From the NCBI GenBank assembly GCA_023362775.1, contig JALMGJ010000006.1:57681001-57745000 (forward strand): a stretch of 64,000 nucleotides of DNA. The letters are read 5' to 3'. Below are positions 12,120-22,148 of the stretch, one piece after another. The translations under genes and the position numbers were made by a program. The stretch comes from Charina bottae. Taxonomy: Eukaryota; Chordata; Lepidosauria; Squamata; Charinaidae. Within the stretch, counting starts at the first letter, position 1; every line of letters begins with the position of its first letter. The notes under the pieces were generated by a model, which saw only the letters and a list, made by a program, of their open reading frames with translations, did not search any database and was not told the DNA's origin.

Positions 12120-12267
12120 CTGTAGAGCGTTCCTTGGTCCTTCCGTGGGCCTAGTGATAGTAAAGTCAGGGAGGCAGTCACCCTGCTCCCCCCAGCAATC
12201 TCCTTGTCTTGTTCCTTGCCCCACATATTCATCAAACTTGGCTGTGTAGTCAGGGCCCCAATTGGAG
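12120..12267 (-). other. Exon-like segment with splice-site consensus
   Basis: Read on the minus strand, a long pyrimidine tract (CTCCCTCTCTTCC, CCCTTCGC, CCCCCTCTACAG) ends in AG just before 12267. The segment ends at 12120 with CTACAG|GTATAC, a good donor. One frame is open across all 148 bp and reads S-N-W-G-P-D-Y-T-A-K-F-D-E-Y. An AATAAATAAA signal follows downstream on the same strand near 11978. I do not recognise the protein. It could be a host exon, part of a retroelement, or chance in a GC-richer patch. Confidence 0.25.
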
Positions 12268-12476
12268 CTGTAGAGGGGGAGTAGTGCGAAGGGAAGGAGG
12301 AAGAGAGGGAGGGAAAAGCCATCACTGCTGCTACTACTGTCCACCTGGAAGCAGGGCAAGGAGAGGACAAACCGTGCAGCGGAAGTGGATCCTTCAGAGC
12401 CCCTGGTAGCTTCCTGATGCTTGCTTCTGGCTATTCTTTTCTTCTCCTCATGAGCCCACTGTGGGCCCAGGCCCAG

Positions 12477-12834
12477 TGTCAGCCTTGCGAGGTAGACCAG
12501 ACAGGAAGCATGGCCAGAGGAACTAATTCTACTTTATTGTAGGTTACATTAACAGAATCTTGCAAATCTGAAAGTACATTTCTCTCCCCATCCCCTTTAT
12601 AGCCCAAGAAACTAGGGAGGGTCCCTTCTGAGTCGCTTGCCCTACCCACATTTCTGCTGCGGGCTAAGTTGCCTTTTATCTGATCATTTCCTTGGCTGCG
12701 TCTCCCTGTCTCCCAAGGTCGTTCCCACAAACCATTATACCCAGTGCTATGGTGGCAAGGAGGAAGAAGCAGCCATGGGACCCTCCCTCTTTTTCTTAGG
12801 CCTACTCCCAAATTCTACATTGGGGGGGGGGCTC
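12477..12834 (-). mobile_element. Solo LTR-like sequence, antisense
   Basis: The minus strand runs TGAGCCCC... to ...AAGGCTGACA, giving TG...CA ends. It contains a TATA-like CTATAAAGGGG (plus 12592-12602) and, about 55 bp further on, CAATAAAG as poly(A) signal (plus 12533-12538), the expected U3-R-U5 order. I see no clear flanking duplication, no primer-binding site and no internal genes. Retrovirus-like or Gypsy-like origin cannot be decided. It abuts the CR1 3' end. Confidence 0.45.
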
Positions 12835-12928
12835 AGTCCCTGAGATCACAGAATCATAAAAACTTAGAGATCATTTAGTCCAGCCCCATGCCCAGTGCAG
12901 GAACGCACTACTACAGCATCCCCTACAG

Positions 12929-13189
12929 CAGAGCTTTCCAAACTGTGTGTCGCGACACAAAAGTGTGTCGCCACACACAGTCTGGTGTGTCACCACACAA
13001 CCCGGAAGCGCTGATCATCATCAGCGCTTCCGGGTTTTCCCGCGGTGACACACCAACTGCAGCACACAAAACCCGAAAGCGCAGGAGCGCTTCCGGGTTT
13101 TTGCGCGCTGCCGCACTTCCGGGTTTTCCCGCGGCAACACACCAATGCCGGTTGGTGTGTCGCCGCAGAAAAAACTTTGGAAAGCCCTG
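12929..13189. mobile_element. hAT-like MITE 3 inside CR1, perfect 8-bp target duplication
   Basis: Begins CAGAGCTTTCCAAACTG and ends TTTGGAAAGCCCTG. The octamer CCCTACAG is duplicated perfectly at 12921-12928 and 13190-13197. The interior resembles MITE 1 in inverted orientation (TGTGTCGCGACACAAAAG, CCGGAAGCGCTGATCATCA). ORFs across it (12888-13308 on either strand) are by-products of its palindromic CpG-rich sequence. Confidence 0.87.
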
Positions 13190-13335
13190 CCCTACAGATT
13201 GGCATCCAGCCTCTATTTAAACACATCCAACAAAGGAGAATCTGTCACACCCATGTCACTGTTGAACAGCTCTTACTATTAGGATTTTTTTTCCTGATGT
13301 CCAATTAAAATCTACTTCACTGTAATTTAAACTCA

Positions 13336-13954
13336 TCATTTCTTGTCCTGCCTTGTGGAACATCTTGAACAATTCATCTCATTTTCTAAATGACAGCCCT
13401 TCAGATTTTTAAAGATGCATATCATGTCTCCCCACAACCTTTTTTTCTTCAGGCTAAACATACAAAATCCCTTCAACTGTTCCTCATTATGGTTTTCTTC
13501 CAAGCAGAGCCATCTGACACAGAAGTGAAAATGGTGGGCATAGCTGCAAACTGAAGCCTCACCCCATTTACTGTACATGTACAAAGGGCTGAGGCTTTGA
13601 TCCATGGTCATACCCACCATTTGGACCCCTTTGGTTTTCCTCCCCGCTTTGCGGACACGTCTTCTTCCAAGTCCCTTTCATCTTGATTGTTCTTCCCTGG
13701 ACATGCTCTAGTTTCTCACTGTCCTTCCTAAAACATGGCACCCAGAATTGAACACAATATTCTAGGTGCAGTCTGACTACTGCAGAATAGAAAGGAATAA
13801 GGACTTTTCTTGATCTTGATGCTATAGATTTTTTGATTTGACCTAGGACTACATTTCTAGGTACATCAAAGTGTTGCCTCATGTTCAGCTTGTGATTCAT
13901 CAACATACCTGATTCCATTTCACATGCATAGTTGTCCAGTACAGTTTCCTTCAC
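13336..13954 (-). pseudogene. CR1 ORF2 C-terminal coding relic
   Basis: The minus frame 13954-13568 contains K-K-S-I-A-S-R-S-R-K-V-L-I-P-F-Y-S and L-E-Y-C-V-Q-F-W-V-P, followed by L-E-H-V-Q-G-R-T, the usual CR1 ORF2 C-terminal order. A second frame (13620-13336) resumes with F-S-L-K-K-K-R-L-W-G-D-M-I. The change of frame and missing residues between them show an inactivated copy. Confidence 0.7.
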
Positions 13955-14704
13955 CCTATATCATTTTTGCTACTGAAATGCAGAACTTTTTGTTTGTCTC
14001 TATTGAAATTTATCTTGCTGGTTTCAGCCCATTGTTCATGTTTGTCAAGATCCTCTGAATCTTAGGTCTTTTCTTTAGGATATTGATATCCCTCATGTCT
14101 TTGCATCATCTGAAAATTTAATAAACATATTTTCTAAGCTGTCATCCAAGTCATTTATAAATAATTTTGAACAATACAAAGCCTAGAATGTTGCTCTGCA
14201 GTACACCACTTGGCACTTCTTCCTATCTTGATGCACTTGTTGGGTACAATCATTCAACGAGCTCATATCTGTTGAATGGCAGCACAGTCCAGCCCAGATT
14301 TTGTGATCTTCAGTAATAGGATATTATGAGAAACTTTGCAAATACTTTGCTGAAGTCAAGACACACAGTGTCTACTACATTCCTGTGGTCAATTAAATTG
14401 TTCACTCTATCAAAAAAGGAGATCAGTATGGTTGGCATAATTTAATCTTTATAAACCCATGTAGGTTCCTGCCAAGCAATGCCAAGCAATAAATTCTATT
14501 CTAAATGATCACAAACATATTACTTAATAAACCGTTCCAGATTTTGTCCAGTATCAATGTCAATGCCCAATATCTCTTAGTGTTCATGGCTCCTATTTTC
14601 TTGGGGCACAGCAAGCTCTACTTATGACCTTCCTGCAATCTTCACCAAGAAAAGTGCAATACATCACAGGTTTGTATAATACATGTAACGTGATTGCACA
14701 GACA

Positions 14705-15225
14705 CTATCCATTATTTTTCTTCGCTACTACGTGGGCAAATAAAATCTTGGTAAGATATACATTGGTACCAACATTCAAGAGGGCCAATGGAAATAAACA
14801 TGCACATGTAAATATTTCTGATTTATTAGAGTAAGATAAGATATATGTCCACAGTAAAGCTGCTCCTAGTGTTACTGGCTTTATGAGGCTCCATACTCTT
14901 ATTAGTTTGGATTCCAAATACCTAATGTGCCTGGGAAATATTTGTTTAGCTTTAGTAAACCCCAGCAGCATCACAGACTCCAGGGCAAATCCAAAGTTTT
15001 CCTCCACCATTTCTCTCCAAGTAGACAAAGGGCAACAAAACCAAGTCTTAATATTAAGTGCCCATCCATTAGCTAGCTTTTCTCAAACCCAGTATAGTAG
15101 TGGTAGAAGGGACTACTGCGTTATCAGCATATAAAAGTACAGACATGTGTCTAATAACCAATTCAAAAGAATGGAAGACAAGACACATAAGACGTTTAAC
15201 CATTGAGGTTATCCCAGTGAGGGGC
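14705..15225 (-). pseudogene. Antisense LINE reverse-transcriptase relic
   Basis: On the minus strand L-L-Y-A-D-N-A-V-V (catalytic box at 15120-15131) looks like the Y-A-D-D-A-V motif C of a non-LTR RT, with the second aspartate changed to asparagine. Downstream sequence is broken but open at 15028-14705. It differs from the CR1, L2, BovB and R4 sequences in this window, so it is a further LINE lineage that I cannot name with confidence. It abuts L2-type copy 1. Confidence 0.4.
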
Positions 15226-15369
15226 AACACAGTTTTCTTGTCCGAGCAGTGGCAATGTGATCTGAGGGGAGAGTTACATCTTTCCCCATTGTCATGGTCA
15301 GACCACGCCCTGGTGACCCTGAGACTCTCCTCTGCTGCCCCACTCCGCAGGGAGGCGGGACCTATTTGA

Positions 15370-17040
15370 TTGGTCCACCCTCGGCGACTGATGGACCCAG
15401 TGAGGTTTCAGAAGGAGCTGGGGGTTATTCCCGAGGACTTGCTTCACAGTCCAGTGGAAGTCCTGGCCGCAGCCTGGAATAGGGAAGCGGCCAGAGCTCT
15501 GGACAAGATCACGCCTGTGCGACCTCTCCGGCCCTGTTCGGCCCATCACTCGCCGTGGTTTACGGATGAGCTGAGGGCCTTAAAGAGGGTTAAGAGACGT
15601 CTAGAGTGCCGCTGGAGAAAGACGAAGACTGAATCTGACCGAACACAATCTAGAGCCGCAGTTAAGGCCTACCTTGTGGCGGTAAGAGCAGCGAAACGTG
15701 AATATTTCTCCGCTCTTATTGCGTCCGCAGAATGCCGCCCGACGGCCCTGTTTAAGATTACAAGATCGCTTTTGGGTCAGGAGCAAGGGGAGACCCATCT
15801 ACAGGGCCGATCGGAAGAGTTTTCTGAGCATCTGCAGGACAAAATCGCTCAGATTCATTCCAAGTTGGACTCCAAGCGTGGGATAAGATCTGGGGAGATG
15901 CCAGAGGCCCGTACTTGCCATGTTATCTGGGAGCAGTTTGCTCCTGTTGGGCCTGATGAAGTAGACAGGATCCTCCAGACTGTAAACGCCACCACATGCC
16001 AACTTGACCCATGTCCCTCCTGGATGGTCAAATCAGCTAGTGAGGTGACATGTGGCTGGGTCCAGGCGATTATAAATTCGTCCTTGAGTGAGGGGGTGTT
16101 CCTGGCTGCCTTTAAGGAGGCGCTGGTGCACCCCCTCCTCAAGAAACCATCCCTGGACCCTACCATCCTGGGCAATTTTCGCCCAGTCTCCCACCTTCCC
16201 TTTTTGGGAAAGGTGGTTGAGAAGGTGGTGGCGTTGCAACTCCAGAGGATTCTGGAGGAAACGGATTATCTGGACCCCTTTCAGTCAGGTTTCAGGCCGG
16301 GATATGGGACAGAGACCGCATTGGTCGCGCTTATGGATGATCTCTGGCGAGAGCGGGATGGAGGGAGTGCGTCCATCCTTGCTCTCTTAGATCTCTCAGC
16401 GGCTTTCGATACCGTCGACCACGGTATACTTTTGGGACGGCTCGAGGAGTTGGGGGCGGGCAGCGTGGTTTTGCACTGGTTCGCCTCCTTCCTCCAGGGC
16501 CGTTCCCAGTCGGTGTTGATAGGGGAGGAGAGAGCTGACCCAAGACCCCTGACTTGTGGGGTGCCTCAGGGGTCGGTTGTCTCTCCTCTGCTATTCAACA
16601 TCTACATCAAGCCGCTGGGCGAGATCATCCATCACCACGGGATGAGGTATCACCAATATGCTGATGATACCCAGTTATACATCTCCATCCCGGGTGAAGT
16701 AAGTGATGCGGTCAATGCCTTATCTCAGTGCCTGGAGGCTGTGGGGGTCTGGATGGGGAACAACAGGCTTCAACTGAACCCTGGTAAGACGGAGTGGCTG
16801 TGGATTGACGCCCCCCCTGGATCCGGGAAGTTGTCATCTTTGGTTCTGGGTGGAGTTGCACTACTCCACTTGGATCCAGTGCGGAATCTGGGGGTCCTCC
16901 TGGACTCGCGACTCCTGCTCGAAGAGCAGTTGTGGCCAGGAGGGCCTTTGCACAGCTCCGAGTTGTGCGCCAGTTGCGCCCTTTCCTGGATCAGGAGGCC
17001 CTCCGAACAGTCACTCACGCCCTTGTCATCTCCCGTATAG
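15370..17040 (+). pseudogene. L2-type ORF2: RT domain (copy 1)
   Basis: A 556-codon open frame. RT motifs in order are N-F-R-P-V-S (about residue 267), F-Q-S-G-F-R-P-G (about 305), L-D-L-S-A-A-F-D-T-V-D-H (about 340, catalytic D), G-V-P-Q-G-S (about 397), and Q-Y-A-D-D-T-Q at residues 429-435 (16657-16668), so the catalytic triad looks intact. Upstream the frame continues into the endonuclease tail but is cut by TGA at 15367-15369, where copy 2 has AGA. The real C-terminus continues in the frame 16932-17534 after a 7-nt deletion relative to copy 2 (GAGCAG-TTGTGG against GAGCAGGTGGCAGTCGTGG). Confidence 0.8.
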
Positions 17041-17534
17041 ACTATTGTAATGCGTTCTACATGGGGCTACCCTTGAAGAGTATCCGGAAGCTTCAGCTGG
17101 TGCAGAATGCGGCGGCGCGAGCAGTTACGGGGGCCAGGAGATCGGCCCATGTAACACCTCTGCTTCGCGAGCTGCATTGGCTGCCAGTTTGCTTCCGGGT
17201 CCAATTCAAGGTGTTGGTGATCACCTTTAAAGCCCTACATGGCATAGGACCAGGGTACCTGAGGGACCTTCTCGTCCCGATAACGTCGGCCCGCCCCACC
17301 CGTGCTTGCAGAGAGGGCATGCTTCGGACCCCCTCAACAAGAGAGTTCCATCTAGCGGGGTCCAGGAGGCGTGCCTTCTCTGCAATAGCGCCCGCCCTAT
17401 GGAATATCTTGCCCCCGGAGGTGAGACTGGCCCCCTCCCTCCTGACCTTTCGGAAGGCCCTTAAGACCTGGCTCTGCCACCTGGCCTGGGACAACAGAGG
17501 CGGTAGTGCCTCCTGGGGTTGGCTAGCCCCGTAG
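16932..17534 (+). pseudogene. L2-type ORF2 C-terminal domain, frameshifted (copy 1)
   Basis: Continues the protein after the frameshift: A-R-R-A-F-A-Q-L, Y-C-N-A-F-Y-M-G-L-P, L-Q-L-V-Q-N-A-A-A-R and A-L-W-N-I-L-P-P-E-V-R, the standard post-RT region of L2/CR1-type ORF2. The stop at 17532-17534 matches the stop position in copy 2 (61828-61830). Confidence 0.75.
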
Positions 17535-17715
17535 CAACACTGTCTATGCTACGTTCCCTACGTCCCTCATCTTGTATTTTATCTATTTATATTGTATTTT
17601 TTAGACTTTTATTGTATCGTTTTTAACTTTGATTGTTGTAACCCGCCCAGAGTCCCTTGTATGGGAGATGGGCGGGGAATAAATTGAATAAATAAAATAA
17701 AATAAACAAAAAATA

Positions 17716-19202
17716 AACACCTAGTCAATCTCATCTAGTTCAGTAGGTAAATAAGGTCTTGAAGATATTTGTGAAGTCTCCGGGAGCTTGACTCATGGGA
17801 GACTAAATTTATATCCATCCATCCATCCATCCATCCATCCATCCATCCATCCATCCATACAATATATCTCTCTCTCTTATGTGTATGTGTATGTATATAA
17901 TAGAAGGGTCAAAGACATATACCTGTTTAACTTTTTTTGACATTGGAGCAAATATAAAAAAATCCTGCTCTGAGTTATTTTGTCTTATCTGAAATTGTGT
18001 TATTTTTGTACAACTTCTGAATAAGAAGTAATAGAAGGGTGCTATCTCGATGTTTCAGGGTTTTTGCATAGAATAAAGCTAAGCCCCAAACTTACACTTT
18101 TCCTGCTCTGTCTAGCTAGAACAGGAAGCAAAGCCCAGGCTGCAAGAATTTGGCTTGGCTTGCTCACACAAGCCAGAATCCCAGCAGGACTGTGTTCTGG
18201 CCTTTCTGGACAGCTGGCTTGTCCAGGCAGAGTAGGGAAAAATGTGAATTTTTCATTTAGATTTAATTGTATTCAAAATATTGGAACTTAAAAACACTTC
18301 ATGAAGTATTTAACTACTACCAATTCCTTTTTAATGTGCATAATTGTGGTTTATGGATGAAAATATATCCCAGATGTTTATATGTACATATACCTATTTA
18401 ATTCAATAGGACTCTAGGCACAAAATAGGATTACATCAACCAAGTTTTAAGCATAATTCTGGCCAGTGAGTTTAGGATTGCAGCTGATGCCTCTTAAGTA
18501 GTAAAGCCTTTAACATTACTTTAATGATCTAACTGTGTACAATATCAGCAATATTAAAAATAGAGAGGAAGTTAAATAATGGAAAATATCTCTAAGTGCT
18601 AATTCTTTCACCATTCACACTCAAGAGGAATATCAAATTATATCTCTTTATGTCTTCAATTCCCTGAGTAAAGCAATCAGGCTCAAATTTTCTAACCCTT
18701 TATTATCACAAAATGCCATTCTGCTCTAAGCGAAGTCTTTATATGGAAGATTTTTTTCTATCATCTTCTATTCTAAAACCATTGAATTTCTTGTGGGTTC
18801 CCACTTAAGCTTACTTTAATTATATTATTTAGGTCAGAGTCCTGAATTTCTGATATCAAAGTGAGAAATGTCAATCTTATTGAAATTTTGGGGGTGGGGG
18901 CATGGCACTGCAAAGTTTGAGAACCCGTCTTACTGGATTGATTCACTGAGTTAGTTTTTTATTTTTATTGAGATAAACCTGATTTTTTAGAGATATTGGT
19001 AAAATCTGAGTATTAACTACTTTGATATTTCTAATTTCAAAGAGCTAACATGACCAATTATTGTCAGAAGTGGGTAATGCCTAATTTAGCTAACACCCCT
19101 AAGTAGACATCTATCTAATATAGACAGCTGGAGTCTACTCCAGAGTCTGTGCCTAGGGAATCTGTCAAAGGGTGACTTTAAGTCAATAAAGGCATCATAT
19201 GG
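17716..19202. other. Unique AT-rich DNA with an (ATCC)n array
   Basis: Apart from the ATCC repeat at 17813-17860 nothing is recognised. The plus ORF at 18064-18291 has no identifiable motif. Confidence 0.4.
17813..17860. repeat. (ATCC)n microsatellite
   Basis: Twelve perfect ATCC units. Confidence 0.92.
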
Positions 19203-19580
19203 TACAGGTAGGCCTCGCTTAACGACTGTTCATTTAACGACAGTCCAAAGTTATGATGGCTTCGGAAAAAGTACTTTATGACCTGTACTCACACTTATGA
19301 CCATTGCAAACCGTCACCCCCCCACCCCCATGGTCACATGATCGCAATTCAGGCACTTGGCAGCTGGCTCGCATTTACGACCAGTTGCAGCGTCCTGCAG
19401 TTACGTGATCGCGATTTGTGACTTTTTTTGCCGGTTACTGACAAAAAACATCCATTGGGGAAGCTGGATTCACTTAATGACTGTTGTAAAAATGGTCATA
19501 AAATTGGGTCTCGTCACATGGCGACTCACTTAATGACCACACCACTTAACCAATTTTCAGGTCCCTATATAAACCCTGTA
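19203..19580. mobile_element. Squamate MITE with TACAGGTAG ends
   Basis: Starts TACAGGTAGGCCTCGCTTAA and ends in AAACCCTGTA. The interior has repeated, mutually complementary blocks (TTAACGAC, CTTATGACC, GGTCACATGATCGC, CACTTAATGACC), so the unit can fold on itself. Such units with TA-type ends are very common in squamates. TA target duplication is suggested by the flanking bases. No transposase is present, and superfamily assignment (Tc1/mariner-like) is inference. Confidence 0.7.
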
Positions 19581-19826
19581 TATCTCTGGGTTTGGTGATA
19601 CATTCTTCCATCTAATTATGTAATACAAAGCATTATGTGAAGGTGCCACATTTTACAAAGTTAAACACCTTTGCAGAAATGCGTAATTAGTGTTCGCATC
19701 TAAACTCTTTGTAACCAAACTCCAAACTGGACAATGTGATGTATGTGTATGTGTTCACACACATGTGTATATGTAATATACATTATACACTGCTGAATAT
19801 TAGAAATTGAAAATATAGTTTCTGTA

Positions 19827-22130
19827 CAGTCTCCAGCCAGACTGCAGCTTGACAAGTCAGAATTTTTCAGAGTGTTGAAGACCTGGCTAGCTTTTCCCAG
19901 TTTGCGGTGGTCTACAGAAATTGTAAGACCACTGAAGCTTCTCCTTGAAGAGAGGAGAACCAGAAGATTACTCACTGGGTCGTTGGAATTGCCCCATCCT
20001 GTTTTTTTTGTAGTTTCCACCACGGAGAGTACAGGGGGGTGAAAGCAGTGAAGCGACCGGAGGAATTTCAAGCTCTACAGGGAACGTAAGTCTCTTGAGA
20101 GATATCAGAGCGAGCAGCTGGCTTTTAGATCACTTTTATTTATTTATTTATTTATTTTTTAGATTAGAATGTTTTATCATCTAAGGCCTTTCTTTGGACT
20201 TTGCTCAAAATGTTGGCTAATTTTGTGTTTTCTTTGCTATAATTAATTCTGGTGGAAGTAACGATGGACTTTATATTTGAAGTATAGTGAAAAGTTTGCA
20301 TTTTTTTTTCTACCTTTCTTTTGTATTAGAGAAGATTCTGTCTCAGATGGGAATATAAGATTTATTTCTCTTACTTTCTTATACTGGATGAAACTTTTCT
20401 CCTCAGCACAGTGAAACGTTTGCATTTTTTCTTTTTTATCTTTCTACTTTTTTCAGAATGGATTTGTCTTATTTGGAAGTATAAAAGTCTTTACTCAATA
20501 TCTTTTGAATATACTTTGCTGGACTAATTATTGATAAATTTGTTTATTTTCCTTGCTTTTTTATAATGGTGGAAATTTATTTTTCCTTTTTCCTTTTATA
20601 GACTGTCTGAAATATTGCTTTTTCCTTTACTCTGGATTATTGGAATTTTTCTTCTTTTATTTTAAAAACTTTTCATTTGAGATATTGCTGGTAATTTTCC
20701 ACCCGAACAGATCAGCTGACCATCAATTCCCTGAGAAACTGTTTGTTTTGACTAGCTCTCACAGCTTGAAGAACAAAGAGCGGGGTGGGGAAGAATGGCA
20801 TTCTTAACAGCAATTCGAGAATTTAAGAAAGAAATTAGTGAAACTCTTTTAGAAATTAAGAAATCATTGGAAACTTTAATGATAGTTTATCAAAGTCAGG
20901 AACAAAAGATAGAATTAGAAGCAGATTTTTTTTTCCGAAATAGAGGAGAATCAGGAGAAAGGGATTTTAAACACATTGGTCCAGAAAAACTCTATATGAG
21001 ACAGATAGCACAGCAGGCTACACACTATAATTTTGGTATAAACACATTATGGCAGTTGAGACATGGAAAAGATGGAAAGGTTAAGAAAAACATTCTGACA
21101 TTCTACATGAGATACAGAATAGAACAGGTTGTATGTTGTGATTTTGGCATAACCTGAATAAGAGATTTAGTGTGATAAGGGTCATAAGGTTAATGGAACC
21201 ATGGATTTTGATTGGATATTGAGTGTGTAAATGTATCAAGTTTTAACTAGTAATATGATTGTTGGGAATATTAAATGTTAAAAATTGATATGAGAAACTG
21301 TATGGATGTATAAAATGTGATATTTTAATTGTAAGATGTAAGGTTATAAAATTAGAGAGATAAATATAAGTTGATGTTAGAGATTATATGAAAATTAGAA
21401 ATTTCTTTTTATGGAGATATATGAATGATTAATGCTACTATAGTATGACTTATTTTTATAATTATTAGTATGAATATTATTGAGAATTGTTGTTAGATTA
21501 TGTGTTAGTAGAATAGGTAGCTATAAAAATGTTAATTAGGTAAATATGTAGGAAGATGTAGAATATGGTATAATTGTAGTCTAAACATAGATTATGTTTA
21601 AACTAGTGTTATTTCTATGGACATATAAGAATAAAATTTCTCATTTTATTAGAATTAAAATAAGGCCTTTCCTTGTTATATATATGATTTAAAATTAATT
21701 GGACTTTATCAAGGATATGAATATAGATGTAAAAATGGAAAGAGTGAATAAAAAATATTAAACTGATGCAGCCAAGAACATTTAAACCGATATTATTTCA
21801 AGGAGTGGAAACTACAGATGGACTATTAGAGAATTGCAAGAAAGGTGAAATCTACATGAAGATCGGAAGATTGGATTATAGAAATTGAAGTGTATATGAC
21901 AAAGAAAAGTTTCTGTGTATTGTATGAAAGACTAACATTTAAAGCAAATTATTGTATCTAAAGACCAAAGACAGATTGGAGGCCATCTATTTCTTATATT
22001 TCTTTTCTTTATTATTTTTCTTGACTTCACTTTTCTTTTACTTTTTTCTTACTTTGTATTTCTATCTTTATTTCTTGTTCTAACTTTTAATATGTATTTT
22101 AAAATTCAATAAAATTTATATATAAAAAAA
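19827..22130 (+). mobile_element. ORF1-only, A-tailed retroposon copy B, complete, 18-bp target duplication
   Basis: The 18-mer GAAAATATAGTTTCTGTA lies immediately before (19809-19826) and after (22131-22148) this 2,304-bp unit, which ends AATTCAATAAAATTT...TATAAAAAAA. Long target duplication and an A-rich 3' end after AATAAA are hallmarks of L1-type target-primed integration. The order is a leader of about 970 bp, a 120-codon coiled-coil ORF, then about 970 bp of AT-rich 3' region. There is no endonuclease or RT. Copy A (1-2018) shares the same layout, so the short structure belongs to the family. It is comparable in concept to the mammalian half-L1 (HAL1) elements. Confidence 0.78.
20795..21157 (+). 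CDS. Short ORF1-like coiled-coil protein of retroposon copy B
   Basis: 120 codons from ATG to TGA. Residues 8-50 (E-F-K-K-E-I-S-E-T-L-L-E-I-K-K-S-L) are heptad-like and charged, as in the coiled coil at the start of L1 ORF1 proteins. The C-terminal half holds two diverged copies of a unit with Y-M-R-x-x-x-x-Q and F-G-I (residues about 68-88 and 102-120), suggesting an internal tandem duplication. No RNA-binding domain is recognisable. A role in binding the element's own RNA is only an inference from the family, and the frame may be a decayed remnant. Confidence 0.4.
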   Translation: MAFLTAIREFKKEISETLLEIKKSLETLMIVYQSQEQKIELEADFFFRNRGESGERDFKHIGPEKLYMRQIAQQATHYNFGINTLWQLRHGKDGKVKKNILTFYMRYRIEQVVCCDFGIT

Positions 22131-22148
22131 GAAAATATAGTTTCTGTA

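Larger units (their letters stand above)
12841..14690 (-). mobile_element. CR1 LINE, ORF2 3' part and 3' end, antisense and degenerate
   Basis: The minus strand reads through a decayed CR1-type RT towards a 3' end with the ATGATTCTGTGATC motif typical of CR1. Recognisable pieces are a V-L-F-K-I-I-Y-K block, F-S-D-D-A-K for the F-A-D-D catalytic box (14105-14116), and a C-terminal region with I-P-F-Y-S-A-V-V-R and L-E-Y-C-V-Q-F-W. Several stops and frameshifts make it non-functional. The hAT-like MITE at 12929-13189 splits its 3' end. The 5' part, including the endonuclease, is missing. Confidence 0.75.
15231..17715 (+). mobile_element. L2-type LINE copy 1, 5'-truncated
   Basis: From AGTTTTCTTGTCCGAGCAG on, it aligns with the second copy starting at about 59848, so the break lies inside the endonuclease domain. 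It keeps the last part of the endonuclease (S-D-H-A-L-V), the complete RT domain, the C-terminal domain, and a 3' UTR of AACCCGCCCAGAGTCCC...ATGGGCGGGGAATAAATTG plus an (AAATA)-type tail. Similarity in RT motifs and tail is to the L2 clade of the CR1 superfamily. It is dead through a stop at 15367-15369 and a 7-nt deletion near 16931. Confidence 0.85.

Noticed and set aside
17813..17860. CRISPR-like regular array
   Set aside because: A plain tetranucleotide microsatellite without spacers; the same holds for the other simple arrays.
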